NCBI RefSeq assembly: GCF_025370785.1
Contig: NZ_JAMXFA010000036.1
Span: forward strand, 1 to 64,000
Length of the DNA: 64,000 bases
Source of the DNA: Laspinema olomoucense D3b
GTDB lineage: Bacteria; Cyanobacteriota; Cyanobacteriia; Cyanobacteriales; Laspinemataceae
Direction of reading: 5' to 3'
The translations under genes and the position numbers were made by a program. Under the pieces are notes generated by a model, which saw nothing but the letters and a program-made list of their open reading frames with translations, was not told the origin of the DNA and searched no databases. Numbering within the stretch: the stretch's first letter is position 1; each line of letters starts with the position of its first letter. This document shows, one piece after another, positions 16,720-25,217 of this stretch.

Positions 16720-17383
16720 AGGACTTCTACTATTAACGATAAGTTTGCCGTGATTTTTACCGATTTTAGCTGATTTTTGGTGTCGCGATCGCCGCCTTTG
16801 GCTCATCTTCATAATTTCCAGGTCCCTTTGCTGGGACCTAGCCCTGTTGCTTATGGGGAATTACCCATGAGCCACAGGATGAGGTCCCTCAAAGCGGGAT
16901 CAACCTTTCCACCACCGCGATCGCCCCTGTAGAGACTGGACGTCAAGAATTGCTCACAATTAATAACCCTGACTAACCCACCGTGATCCCCAAAATTGCT
17001 CAAGGAATTGCCCTGAACTCAACCCGTAGAACGATGCAAAATTTTGGGGCTTAATTGCAAATAAAACCCGGTTTAAGCGTTACACAGAAAGAGATTGCCG
17101 GATTTCTGATCTAGGCAAACTGGCAACCCCAGGAGACGGGTCAAGAGGCGATCGCCCCTAGGGGTAGTTCTAGGAGAATCTGAAGCAAAACTTAAAATTG
17201 TGTAAGAAAACACCTATTTACCGCCTAGAGGTAATAAATTTATAATTCATCCTAATGTTGTTGCCAAAAGAGCAGCCCCGGGATACTCTTTGCAGCGCTC
17301 GGTCCATCGAGAGTCTTCGGGGTATCGCCCTTGTGTCAAATGTCCGACAACCGAAAACGTCTCGAAAGCATGGTGTCATAAGT
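16720..17383. other. Divergent intergenic region between avtA and glgP
   Basis: No gene is seen. It holds the AGGTCCC/GGGACCT hairpin at 16820-16839 in the avtA leader, two HIP1 octamers, and a promoter candidate for glgP: TTTACC (17217-17222), 18 bases, TATAAT (17241-17246). That promoter would start transcription near 17253, giving a leader of about 130 bases and arguing for the glgP start at 17384 rather than at 17255. Confidence 0.5.
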
Positions 17384-19603
17384 ATGGTGATTAAAAATTA
17401 CACGAAAGCCAGCCAACAGTTGCGGGAAAAATTACCTCTTCCCCTGAAACCCTTGGCAGAAATCGCTTATAACTATTGGTGGTGTTGGACGACGGAACGA
17501 ATTTCGCTGTTTCGCAACATCGATCCCGACGCATGGCAGCAGTGGAACCACAATCCCGTTGCCTTGCTGCAATTTGTTTCCCTAGAACGCCTCAGTCAGT
17601 TGGCGAATGACCCCGATTACATGAAGCGGGTGAAAGCAGTATCCGAGCAATTTCACCGCTACATGGCGATCGAGGATACCTGGGCGAGTCGAGTGGCCCC
17701 TCAGATTACCCACGATCGCCCCGTCGTGTACTTCTGTGCCGAATTTGGCATCCATGAATCCCTCCCCATCTACTCCGGTGGTTTGGGGATGTTAGCCGGG
17801 GATCACCTCAAATCCGCCTCAGACTTAGGCGTCCCCTTAATTGGGATTGGTTTAATGTATCGGCAAGGATATTTCCGCCAACGCATTAACGGTCACGGCT
17901 GGCAAGAAGATTACTATGTAGATAACATCTTCGAGCAGATGCCTTTGGAGTTGATCACCGATGCTGATGGTAAACCGATTACGGTTGAATTAGAAATCCG
18001 CAATCGGGTGGTCAAAATCCAAATTTGGCGAGTACAAGTCGGACGAGTTGCTCTCTATTTACTCGATACCGATCGCCATGATAACGACCCCCTTGATCGC
18101 TGGTTAACTGGACACCTCTATGGCGGTAACCAAGACACCCGGATCGCCCAAGAAGTTGTTCTCGGTATCGGCGGTGTCAGAGCATTAGAGGCCCTGGGAA
18201 TTACACCCGCGATTTGCCACCTCAATGAAGGACACGCCGCTTTCTGTACCCTAGAAGTTGCCCGCATGGAAATGCAGCGTACCGGCAAGAGTTTCTATGA
18301 TGTAGAACAGTCAGTTCGCGAACGTTGTGTGTTCACGACTCACACCCCAGTTCCTGCGGGTCACGATGTATTTTCCGGAGACTTAATCGAGTCTTACTTC
18401 TCGCACTATTGGCCTACCCTGGGATTGACTCAGGAACAATTCATGGCTGTTGGTGCAAGGCGTTTGGGAGATCCTTGGGAACCGTTTGGCATGACTGTAC
18501 TCGCTTTGCGGATGTGCCGGACCGCTAACGGAGTTTCGGCGTTACATGGTGAAGTCTCCCGGAAGATGTGGCATATTATGTATCCCGATCGCCCGATGGA
18601 AGAAGTCCCGATCGGTCATATCACCAATGGAGTGCACCAGCGCACCTGGACCGCCCCTCTCCTCAGTGACCTGTATTCTCAGTATTTGGGAGAGGATTGG
18701 ATCAACCGGATCGCTGATCCGCAAATGTGGAACAAAGTAGATGAAATTCCCGATGAGGAACTCTGGTGGCGTCATCAACTGCTGAAAGAGCGGTTAATTG
18801 CTCACACTCGCACGAAGATTAAACGAGCAAGGCAACAACGGGGAGAAAATCCCCAGTGGGTAGATGCCGCAGACCGGATTTTAGACCCGAATGTGCTAAC
18901 CATTGGGTTTGCGCGCCGCTTCAGTACCTACAAGCGGGGGTATCTGTTGATGCATGATTTGGAGCGATCGCTGCGGCTGTTCAGCAACCCCGAACGCCCG
19001 ATCCAAATCGTGTTTGCCGGGAAAGCACACCCAGCAGATGAACAAGGGAAGCGGATTCTGCAAAGGATTTATGAATGGAGTCAACAACATTCCCTGTTGC
19101 AAAACCGCGTGATTGTGCTGCCTGATTACGATATGTACACGGGACGCAAGTTAGTTCAGGGTGTGGATGTGTGGCTAAATACCCCCCGTCGTCCCTTGGA
19201 AGCCTCGGGAACCAGTGGTCAAAAGGTCTGCTTTAATGGCGGGATTAATTGCAGCGTCTTAGACGGATGGTGGTGCGAAGGCTATCAAACGGGTCCCGAT
19301 GGTAAAGGGATGAATGGTTGGGCGATCGGTGAAGATGCTCATACCAGTGACCAAGAAATGCAGGATAAAATTGATGCAGAATCCCTGTATCGGTTATTAG
19401 AGGAGGAAATTGTTCCCCTGTATTACGACATTGACCCGAATACTGGCTTATCTCACGGTTGGATTAAGATGATGAAGGGTTCGATTAAGACCAATGCACC
19501 ATTATTCAACACCGATCGCATGGTGGCGGATTATGTGGCGAAGGTTTATGCACCTGGGATTCAGCTTGATGTAGAATCGATTCGCGCCAGCGTTTTGGTG
19601 TAA
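17384..19603 (+). CDS. glgP: Alpha-glucan (glycogen) phosphorylase, short GT35 type
   Basis: 739 residues from ATG 17384 (MVIKNYTKASQQLREKLPLP); the frame is open further upstream but without family sequence. It releases glucose-1-phosphate from the non-reducing ends of glycogen with PLP as cofactor. Visible features: IAYNYWWCWT at the N-terminus, CAEFGIHESLPIYSGGLG, HLNEGHAAF, IGFARRFSTYKR, IVFAGKAHPAD, and the PLP/phosphate region RRPLEASGTSGQK. This shorter family (TIGR02094-like) lacks the allosteric N-terminal region of animal enzymes. It is a stand-alone gene; glycogen breakdown at night is the expected role. Confidence 0.93.
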   Translation: MVIKNYTKASQQLREKLPLPLKPLAEIAYNYWWCWTTERISLFRNIDPDAWQQWNHNPVALLQFVSLERLSQLANDPDYMKRVKAVSEQFHRYMAIEDTWASRVAPQITHDRPVVYFCAEFGIHESLPIYSGGLGMLAGDHLKSASDLGVPLIGIGLMYRQGYFRQRINGHGWQEDYYVDNIFEQMPLELITDADGKPITVELEIRNRVVKIQIWRVQVGRVALYLLDTDRHDNDPLDRWLTGHLYGGNQDTRIAQEVVLGIGGVRALEALGITPAICHLNEGHAAFCTLEVARMEMQRTGKSFYDVEQSVRERCVFTTHTPVPAGHDVFSGDLIESYFSHYWPTLGLTQEQFMAVGARRLGDPWEPFGMTVLALRMCRTANGVSALHGEVSRKMWHIMYPDRPMEEVPIGHITNGVHQRTWTAPLLSDLYSQYLGEDWINRIADPQMWNKVDEIPDEELWWRHQLLKERLIAHTRTKIKRARQQRGENPQWVDAADRILDPNVLTIGFARRFSTYKRGYLLMHDLERSLRLFSNPERPIQIVFAGKAHPADEQGKRILQRIYEWSQQHSLLQNRVIVLPDYDMYTGRKLVQGVDVWLNTPRRPLEASGTSGQKVCFNGGINCSVLDGWWCEGYQTGPDGKGMNGWAIGEDAHTSDQEMQDKIDAESLYRLLEEEIVPLYYDIDPNTGLSHGWIKMMKGSIKTNAPLFNTDRMVADYVAKVYAPGIQLDVESIRASVLV

Positions 19604-19698
19604 TTGGGATTAACGGCGGGGGTTTGAACGTTGGAGGCTTTTTTAAGAGCATTTCGCGTTTGAACTCCCGCCGGTATTGATAAATTTGGATTGTAGTT

Positions 19699-20532
19699 GT
19701 GGTCATTTGGCAAGCAGATTTTTACCGTCGTCCTTTACAAAGTGCTACAGGGGAACCGTTATGGGAATTGTGCCTCTGTGATGCAACGGGGAATTTTCAA
19801 TGGAGTAGTCGCTGTTCCCAAGGGGAGGCAAACTCGACTTGGTTAGCAGAACAACTGCAAATCGCTGGGGGAGGGAAGTTACCGGAGGCGATCGCGGTGT
19901 TTCGTCCCCAGTCACTCACTTTGATAGGAGCGGCAGGGGAAAAACTGGGGGTTAGGGTAGAAGCTTCTCGACGCACTCCAGCTTTAAAATCATGGTTGGT
20001 GGAAAAGGCGCAGGAGTATAAGAATGAGCCAAATTATACAGGTGCACCTTACGAACCCTTAGTCCGCGATCGCCCGCCACCGGGACCCCTGCCGGAAGCG
20101 TTATGGGGCGATCGCTGGCGGTTTGCTTCCGTGAGTGCCGCTTATTTAATGGAAGTATTTGCTGAAAGAGCAATCCGGATTCGTCACATCCCGGAAGACT
20201 TGACCCCAGTCGCCTTGGGACTCCCTTCTACTGCGGTGATTCCTGGAGTAGTCCTCGATGGCGGACGGCAATCCCTGAAAATTGCCCAATGGTTACAGGA
20301 AGCATCCCCAGTGGCGATCGATTACAATCCTGGACCTCCCAATGGATTAATTTTAGAGGCGGGATTAGTAGATCGTTGGATTATTGCTACCTTTGAGGAT
20401 GCAGAAGTTGCAGAAGCGGGGGAAACCTTTACACAGCGCAAACAGGCAACTCAGGGGTTACATTTTTTACTAATTCAACCCGATGATTCTGGGATGACTT
20501 ATAGTGGGTTTTGGTTATTACAGAATAGCTAA
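19699..20532 (+). CDS. Tab2/Atab2 family RNA-binding protein
   Basis: 277 residues starting at a GTG (VVIWQADFYRRPL). The family signatures include IWQADFYRRP at the N-terminus, WELCLCDATG, FRPQSL, PPPGPLPEALWGDRWRFA and the end PDDSGMTYSGFWLL. The algal and plant homologues Tab2/ATAB2 bind the psaB leader and are needed for translation of photosystem I and II core subunits; cyanobacterial copies are presumed to aid photosystem biogenesis. It follows glgP by 95 bases on the same strand and is followed by a clear terminator. Confidence 0.9.
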   Translation: MVIWQADFYRRPLQSATGEPLWELCLCDATGNFQWSSRCSQGEANSTWLAEQLQIAGGGKLPEAIAVFRPQSLTLIGAAGEKLGVRVEASRRTPALKSWLVEKAQEYKNEPNYTGAPYEPLVRDRPPPGPLPEALWGDRWRFASVSAAYLMEVFAERAIRIRHIPEDLTPVALGLPSTAVIPGVVLDGGRQSLKIAQWLQEASPVAIDYNPGPPNGLILEAGLVDRWIIATFEDAEVAEAGETFTQRKQATQGLHFLLIQPDDSGMTYSGFWLLQNS

Positions 20533-20590
20533 AAGCTGCTTGCTACAAAGAGGGCTATTTGTTTTTTTTTAGCTCTTCAATATTGATAGC

Positions 20591-20626
20591 GCCTGCTGGA
20601 GGACTTTATCCAGCAGGCTGCTTTTT
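20591..20626 (+). terminator. Intrinsic terminator after the Tab2 gene
   Basis: GCCTGCTGGA (20591-20600) pairs perfectly with TCCAGCAGGC (20609-20618) over an 8-base loop, followed by TGCTTTTTA. Confidence 0.85.
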
Positions 20627-20814
20627 ATAGATAGACATTCATAAGTCCCAGTAATAAGCTTGAAGAGATTGTATTAACAGGAAAACAGACCAAGGTGCGT
20701 AGCTTAACAGTTGTTGCTACTAATGTTCTTAACTTTGGAGAGTTCAAGACAGAAGAAAACCTGCTGAAACCGACTTAGGACAAGCATTTTACATCCGCAC
20801 CCACTCCAAAAACC

Positions 20815-21018
20815 TTACTCGACGACCCGAACTAACCCTCGTTGGACAGCATCAAAAACGCGGCTAATTTGCGTATGTTCCCGGTCATTTAGGGCATTTT
20901 TCGAGAGTAGCGTTGTCATCAACAGTTGTTGGTCAACGCGGGTTATTTGCCGCAGAGCAAAGATTCTTTCCACAATTTGATCCACTGAAAGTTTGGGTAA
21001 AGTTGTTTGACCTAGCAT
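20815..21018 (-). CDS. Small conserved cyanobacterial protein
   Basis: A 67-residue helical protein from ATG 21018 (MLGQTTLPKLSVDQIVERIF); an ATG at 21051 would add 11 residues of poor quality. The sequence IFALRQITRVDQQLLMTTLLSKNALNDREHTQISRVFDAVQRG is typical of a short cyanobacterial family of unknown function, related in pattern to helical regulatory peptides. No domain is assigned and no operon partner is present. Confidence 0.65.
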   Translation of the reverse strand: MLGQTTLPKLSVDQIVERIFALRQITRVDQQLLMTTLLSKNALNDREHTQISRVFDAVQRGLVRVVE

Positions 21019-21051
21019 GATTACACCGAATTTAGACCAATTGCACAACAC

Positions 21052-21418
21052 TCATACTTTATTATTAAAGATTTGGTAAATTTAGCAAGCGATCGCGAAC
21101 ATAGGATGACTGTGAAAATTTGGCAGAAGATTGGCGATCGGTATCATTGACAAAATTGAAAAAATGGTCATAGTTTCGGGAGGCTCCGACGGGCTTGAAC
21201 TGAGGGACCTATCCTTGTAGGCGATCGCCTCCCCAGAAGATCCAGAAGTTCCCCAAGGGCGATCGATGATACTCCGTATCAATCAAGGGTATAATTCCTG
21301 GAGCAGATTTCTCCCCCCATAGTTCCTCCCTGCGCACCCCTCTCACCCGTCAACCCCCACAGTTATAGTCATGTGATGCGCTATAATGGCATCCATCAAC
21401 CCCATCTAAACCATTGCC
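21052..21418. other. Non-coding stretch
   Basis: About 370 bases with four GCGATCG-type sites and an imperfect GGAACTTCTGG inverted motif. An open frame on the minus strand (21082-21282) has low-complexity Ser/Pro content and no family resemblance and is not called. Confidence 0.5.
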
Positions 21419-21997
21419 ATGAATACTCTAGTCGCTGATAAATTATGCAGCTTTGAAGACTATCTCCAGTATGATGATGGAACCGATAACCGATATGAAT
21501 TAGTCAAGGGGAGATTAGAGCTTATGAATCCACCGACAATCAGACATTTACTGATTGCTGATTTTATTCGGGATAGCTTAAAAGCAGAAATTAATCGAAA
21601 ACAATTACCGTGGCTATGTTTTAAAGAAGCAGGGGTCAGAACCGGATTGCAGAAATCTCGGATAACCGATATCTGCGTAGTTTTACAAGAACAAGCCCTA
21701 GACTTGTTGGATAAATCTGCTGTTTTCCAAACCCCGCCTTTATTAGTAGTAGAAGTGGTCAGTCCTGAATCCATCAACCGGGACTATCGATATAAGCGAT
21801 CGGAATATGCAGCCGCCGAAATCGTCGAATATTGGATTGTAGACCCCATCTTAAATCAACTCTCCCTCTTGCGCCTAGAAGAAGGATTCTATGAAGAAAC
21901 CATATTAACAGCAAGTCAGCCCATAGTCTCTCAAGTTTTCCCCGAATTAACCTTAACGGTTGACCAAGTGTTAGCCGCCGGAAACCTCGGCGCTTGA
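21419..21997 (+). CDS. Uma2 family endonuclease-like protein (DUF820)
   Basis: 192 residues of the Uma2 family, which has a PD-(D/E)XK restriction-endonuclease fold and is greatly expanded in cyanobacteria. Seen: FEDYLQYDDGTDNRYELVKG with the conserved E, then DICVV carrying the motif Asp, and LLVVEVVSPESINRDYRYKRSEYAAA with ExV...K in place of a strict ExK, and the ending YWIVDPILNQLSLLRL. Members are thought to act in mobile-element or defence contexts; the natural role is unsettled. It is a single gene. Confidence 0.9.
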   Translation: MNTLVADKLCSFEDYLQYDDGTDNRYELVKGRLELMNPPTIRHLLIADFIRDSLKAEINRKQLPWLCFKEAGVRTGLQKSRITDICVVLQEQALDLLDKSAVFQTPPLLVVEVVSPESINRDYRYKRSEYAAAEIVEYWIVDPILNQLSLLRLEEGFYEETILTASQPIVSQVFPELTLTVDQVLAAGNLGA

Positions 21998-22121
21998 TAG
22001 AATATTCCGACATTTTAAGTCTTTATATTTAAAAATTTTAGAAATAAAAAAAAACTGTATCTTACCCCATTTAAAAACATTAAGTTCCGAATAAAGTAAT
22101 TTGCAATTAAATGGGTTTAAG

Positions 22122-22655
22122 TCATTTGAGTGAATCTAAGACTTCACCTAATGGTAAATTCATTGTTTCGGAGATTTCCTCTGGGGTTAAACCTAATTCA
22201 TTGAACTTGGAAATAGTTTTTATAAGGGTAGAATTTAAAATATTTTTATTTTTGCTTTCCTGATTTGTGGGATTAGAGCGAGGTGAATCAGGATTAACAG
22301 TATCCTTATTATTTACTTCAAAATTATCCGGATTAGTGCAGAGGTTGAGGTTACCAATCTGGACGGGATTCCCAATGATTTGATGTTGAGAATTCACAAA
22401 TCCCAATCGTTCAATGGTAGCGCAAAAATTTGATTTGTTTAAGTCCTCGCCTAAAATTTGAGACAAAATTTGCCAAAGTTCGTATCCCTCATCTTTGACA
22501 TGACCCATCGTGCATTTATACTGTTCCGCAATGTCTGCATACTTCTCACCATTAAGGACGCCCTTCAAAATTGCCATTTGCAGATTATCAAGATGTTTAC
22601 CCGTTTGCTGAAACACTAAGTCATCAATTGATTTCAACACCGATTGCCAGTTCAT
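22122..22655 (-). CDS. vMAP-type N-terminal HTH protein
   Basis: 177 residues. The first 90 match the HTH domain that begins vWA-MoxR-associated proteins (vMAP) and many cyanobacterial conflict proteins: KSIDDLVFQQTGKHLDNLQ, ILKGVLNGEKYADIAEQYKC, GHVKDEGYELWQILSQILGE, NKSNFCATIERLG. Usually this domain is followed by an AAA/NACHT, TIR or CHAT module; here it is followed by a polar Asn/Ser/Pro-rich linker and a short second helix-turn-helix-like segment LGLTPEEISETMNLPLGEVLDS. With no catalytic domain, it may act as a DNA-binding regulator or adaptor. It is transcribed away from the nuclease-like operon at 23038, with short direct repeats between them. Confidence 0.75.
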   Translation of the reverse strand: MNWQSVLKSIDDLVFQQTGKHLDNLQMAILKGVLNGEKYADIAEQYKCTMGHVKDEGYELWQILSQILGEDLNKSNFCATIERLGFVNSQHQIIGNPVQIGNLNLCTNPDNFEVNNKDTVNPDSPRSNPTNQESKNKNILNSTLIKTISKFNELGLTPEEISETMNLPLGEVLDSLK

Positions 22656-23037
22656 AGTGCCGCGATCAACCCTCCCAAACTCTTTCCTATCCGCTATTAT
22701 CCGCTATTATCCGCCCTTTTAAGATTTTTTAAGAAAAGAGCCGTCTTTATCCGTCCTTTTCCGACTTGCCTAGAATAAAAGGAGCAGAAGACAATAAGGA
22801 TTGAGCGGGCGATCGCGCTGCCAGAACTTGAGCAATGCTTGTCTAGGGGCTTGCCAGTGAAGCTTGCTATCGGGACTCAAATCGTAAGCTGAGGAACTCT
22901 TAGGGTTGCAAGCCTGCGCGATCGGTCTGGACCCTTGAAAGCATTCTCAGTCCTACGGTCAGATCTGAGCAAGGTAAGGGGTGAGGGGCCAAAATTTACC
23001 GAAAATCTGAATTAAGAGGCGCAAGGAGCAAACGATT
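22656..23037. promoter_or_regulatory. Divergent intergenic region with phased TATCCG repeats
   Basis: Next to the HTH gene start, TATCCGC occurs at 22688, 22698 and 22708, exactly 10 bases apart (CTATTATCCG units), and related TTTATCCGTCCTTTT follows at 22747. Spacing by one helical turn is what an operator read by a multimeric HTH protein would show. The rest, 22780-23037, has no gene; a GAGGCGCAAGGAGC leader precedes the ATG at 23038. Confidence 0.5.
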
Positions 23038-23367
23038 ATGATTCAACTCATCGTCGGATGGGTTCAAGACTTCTTCAATTTTTCCAACGTCAAGGAGTTC
23101 AAACCCGTAGAAAAATTAACCCCTAGTCAAAAGGGGTACAAATTTGAGCATGATGAACTCAAACGCTTAATGCTGAGACTCAAACGATTTGAAACCGTTG
23201 AATTTACCGATGTAGAGGGGACCCCACTGACTCCACAAATTGTAGAAAATCGCTATGGTAAAGATGGGGGAATTGATTGCGTCATTCGGATTATTGCTCC
23301 CACGGAAAGAGGAGCTAAAATTGTGGCAACAAAAATTAGAAATATTTTGATAAACGGAGATTATTGA
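23038..23367 (+). CDS. N-terminal half of a split Mrr-like PD-(D/E)XK nuclease
   Basis: 109 residues. After a short hydrophobic start, LTPSQKGYKFEHDELKRLML matches the N-terminal KG..FE helix of Mrr/restriction-endonuclease-like proteins. NRYGKDGGIDCVIRI carries the GGID motif, whose Asp (codon at 23275) is the metal ligand. The ExK motif that should follow is absent here but is present in the next reading frame, which starts at ATG 23367, overlapping this gene's TGA (TGATG). I therefore read the two as halves of one nuclease made as two coupled polypeptides. About 20 residues after GGID have no counterpart in usual Mrr domains. Nuclease activity is inference. It is the first gene of a three-gene operon. 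Confidence 0.65.
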   Translation: MIQLIVGWVQDFFNFSNVKEFKPVEKLTPSQKGYKFEHDELKRLMLRLKRFETVEFTDVEGTPLTPQIVENRYGKDGGIDCVIRIIAPTERGAKIVATKIRNILINGDY

Positions 23368-23582
23368 TGGCCTATCAGAAGATTGCCTTAGAGTATAAAG
23401 ATCGCCATCTGACCCGGCCCATGTTAGATCAGATTGTAGGCGCTCAAACCCGGGCGGTTCCGGATGCAACAGAACTTATCATTCGATGCCGTTCCGCAGC
23501 TAAGACCGCCTATGAAGCGGTAGACTCCTACCCCATTAAAGTTACAATAATTGCTAGAGAAGTTACCCCAGAAGCCCTATGA
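23367..23582 (+). CDS. C-terminal half of the split Mrr-like nuclease
   Basis: 71 residues starting at ATG 23367. The sequence KIALEYKDRHLTRPMLDQIV carries the ExK catalytic pair (Glu codon 23391, Lys codon 23397) and corresponds to the Mrr pattern VQCK..L.RPDLEKFVG; VPDATELIIRCRSAAKTAYE and SYPIKVTII match the later strands and helix of the same fold. The start overlaps the previous stop by one base and the stop overlaps the next start (ATGA at 23579), so all three genes are coupled. No start codon or open frame upstream would merge it with the first half by a simple single shift. Confidence 0.65.
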   Translation: MAYQKIALEYKDRHLTRPMLDQIVGAQTRAVPDATELIIRCRSAAKTAYEAVDSYPIKVTIIAREVTPEAL

Positions 23583-24115
23583 CCTATACCCTTAACTTTG
23601 CCCTAAACTTGAACAAGGAGGGTGAAAATATTATCTATGATTCAGAGCAATTTGCGGATCAACCTATTCAGATATCAGTTCCGCAAATTATTACAATTTT
23701 GGAACGGTTCATCGGAAAACCATTTCACCGGGCTGGACTTATTGAAAATCGAAAATCAGAAAAGGTTCAGATTAAAGACGCTTTTTCCGAGAAAAAAGTT
23801 CAGGATGAAGTAAAGGCAATAAATGAAAATTTGATTGCCAAATCATCCCTAAAAGGTCTATCTGGTCAAGCCTATTACTGTCAAATTAAAGAGTTAGACA
23901 CCCAAAAAATCAATGAAATCACAAGTGATTTAAGTAACTATTTGCAAGAATCAATTTCCAGCATTAATTCGGAGAATTTTCTTGCTGATGAGACATCCGT
24001 TTTAATTTCTGCACTCAAAGAAGTGGTTGAAATTAGAAACTACTTAGCAAGGTATTTTAAAAAGGCTCCCAATAAAATGTATCGAAATGGATATTTTGTT
24101 ATTATTTTAATGTAA
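23579..24115 (+). CDS. Unknown third gene of the split-nuclease operon
   Basis: 178 residues with no recognised domain. The first part is beta-like (YTLNFALNLNKEGENIIYDS), the middle is strongly charged and helical (SEKKVQDEVKAINENLIAKS), and the C-terminal third is helical, ending KKAPNKMYRNGYFVIILM. The ATGA overlap with the preceding gene means tight coupling. It could be a specificity, adaptor or inhibitor protein for the nuclease; nothing in the sequence decides this. Base composition is more AT-rich than the housekeeping genes nearby. Confidence 0.65.
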   Translation: MTYTLNFALNLNKEGENIIYDSEQFADQPIQISVPQIITILERFIGKPFHRAGLIENRKSEKVQIKDAFSEKKVQDEVKAINENLIAKSSLKGLSGQAYYCQIKELDTQKINEITSDLSNYLQESISSINSENFLADETSVLISALKEVVEIRNYLARYFKKAPNKMYRNGYFVIILM

Positions 24116-24269
24116 GATCACCTAATCATATAGCGTTCCTAAATTATTCTGACAATGAATTCGAGTCTGAGTCTTGTAAGCTTTGGCGCAGCCTGGTAGG
24201 GGCGGGCTTACATCTAGCTCGCTTTCTCTATGATAAACTGACTTAGGCTGGCTATCGACTCCTGCTGAT

Positions 24270-25127
24270 ATGGAAACAGACCCGATATTTTACCGACTGT
24301 TTAAACAACAACCCAGTTGCTTCTTTGAATTGATTGGTCGTCCCGCCTCCGAAGCAGAAGCTTATGAATTCTCCTCTGTGGAACTCAAACAAACCGCCTT
24401 TCGCATTGATGGGTTGTTTATCCCCAAAGCTGAGTTTCCAGAAATGCCGCTGAATTTGGTGGAGGTGCAATTTTACAGCGACAAAAAATTTTATGCCAAT
24501 TTATTTGCCGAACTTTTTCTATACCTACATCAGAACAATCCCGCTCAAAACTGGCGAGTGGTGGTCATTTTTGGCCGACGCAGTTATGAACCGAAGGAAC
24601 TGGCCCCCTATCAAGCGCTACTCAATTCCCCTCAAGTTCAGCGTATTTATCTCGATGAGTTAGAAGCGGTCCCCGAAACCTCGTTAGGAATGCGGATTGT
24701 CCAGTTAATCATTGAGAAGCAAGACGCTTCTGCTGCGGAACAAGCCAGACAGCTTGTGGTTCAGGCAAGGCAGAACTTGACCGATGACGCCGATCGCGCA
24801 GAAGTTGTAGACTTAATAGAGACGGTCGTATTGTACAAGTTTTCTAGGTTAAGCCGCGAGGAGGTACAAGAAATGATAGGCGTGAATGAATTCAAGCAAT
24901 CCAGACTGTATCAAGATATTAAGCTCGAAGGCAAACTTGAAGGTCTGATGGAAGGCAAACTGGAGGGTAAACTTGAAGGCAAACTTGAAGGCAAACTTGA
25001 AGGCAAACTTGAAGGCAAACTTGAAGTAGTCCCGCAGTTGCTGTCTCAGGGATTTACGGTACAGCAAACGGCCCAAATTTTGGGATTAACCGTCGAACAA
25101 GTGCGCCAAGGTAGTCAAAATACCTAA
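24270..25127 (+). CDS. Rpn-like nuclease-family protein (DUF2887) with KLEG repeats
   Basis: 285 residues. The N-terminal 140 match the DUF2887/Rpn PD-(D/E)XK group: FYRLFKQQPSCFFELIGR, FRIDGLFIP with the catalytic Asp, and NLVEVQFYSDKKFYANLFAE with the ExQ..K variant motif. Residues about 175-215 (DDADRAEVVDLIETVVLYKF) are helical. Then a run of six to seven KLEG units encoded by a 12-base repeat (about 24925-25026) is followed by VVPQLLSQGFTVQQTAQILG, an HTH-like end. The family is linked to DNA-break and recombination promotion. Two extra copies of the C-terminal part follow downstream. Confidence 0.85.
   Translation: METDPIFYRLFKQQPSCFFELIGRPASEAEAYEFSSVELKQTAFRIDGLFIPKAEFPEMPLNLVEVQFYSDKKFYANLFAELFLYLHQNNPAQNWRVVVIFGRRSYEPKELAPYQALLNSPQVQRIYLDELEAVPETSLGMRIVQLIIEKQDASAAEQARQLVVQARQNLTDDADRAEVVDLIETVVLYKFSRLSREEVQEMIGVNEFKQSRLYQDIKLEGKLEGLMEGKLEGKLEGKLEGKLEGKLEGKLEVVPQLLSQGFTVQQTAQILGLTVEQVRQGSQNT
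24925..25026 (+). repeat. 12-base tandem coding repeat (GGCAAACTTGAA)
   Basis: About seven units of the 12-base sequence GGCAAACTTGAA and close variants, encoding Gly-Lys-Leu-Glu. The two downstream paralogous copies have only three or four imperfect units at the same place, so the number is variable. Confidence 0.85.
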
Positions 25128-25156
25128 GTTTGACAACGGGTTAAAACATTTGAATC

Positions 25157-25192
25157 TGCGGTAGGGTGATTGACTCTATCGCAGGATTTTTT
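25157..25192 (+). terminator. Terminator after the Rpn-like gene
   Basis: TGCGGTAG (25157-25164) and CTATCGCA (25176-25183) form a stem with one G-T pair, followed by GGATTTTTTAA. The same hairpin type follows the second copy. Confidence 0.7.
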
Positions 25193-25217
25193 AATCAAAG
25201 ATACTGTAGCTTTCGCA

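Noticed and set aside
21082-21282. Open frame of 66 codons on the minus strand
   Set aside because: Ser/Pro-rich translation of HIP1-bearing intergenic DNA, no ribosome binding site, no family look.
24925-25026. CRISPR-like or satellite non-coding repeat
   Set aside because: The 12-base units stay in frame and encode KLEG inside a conserved gene.
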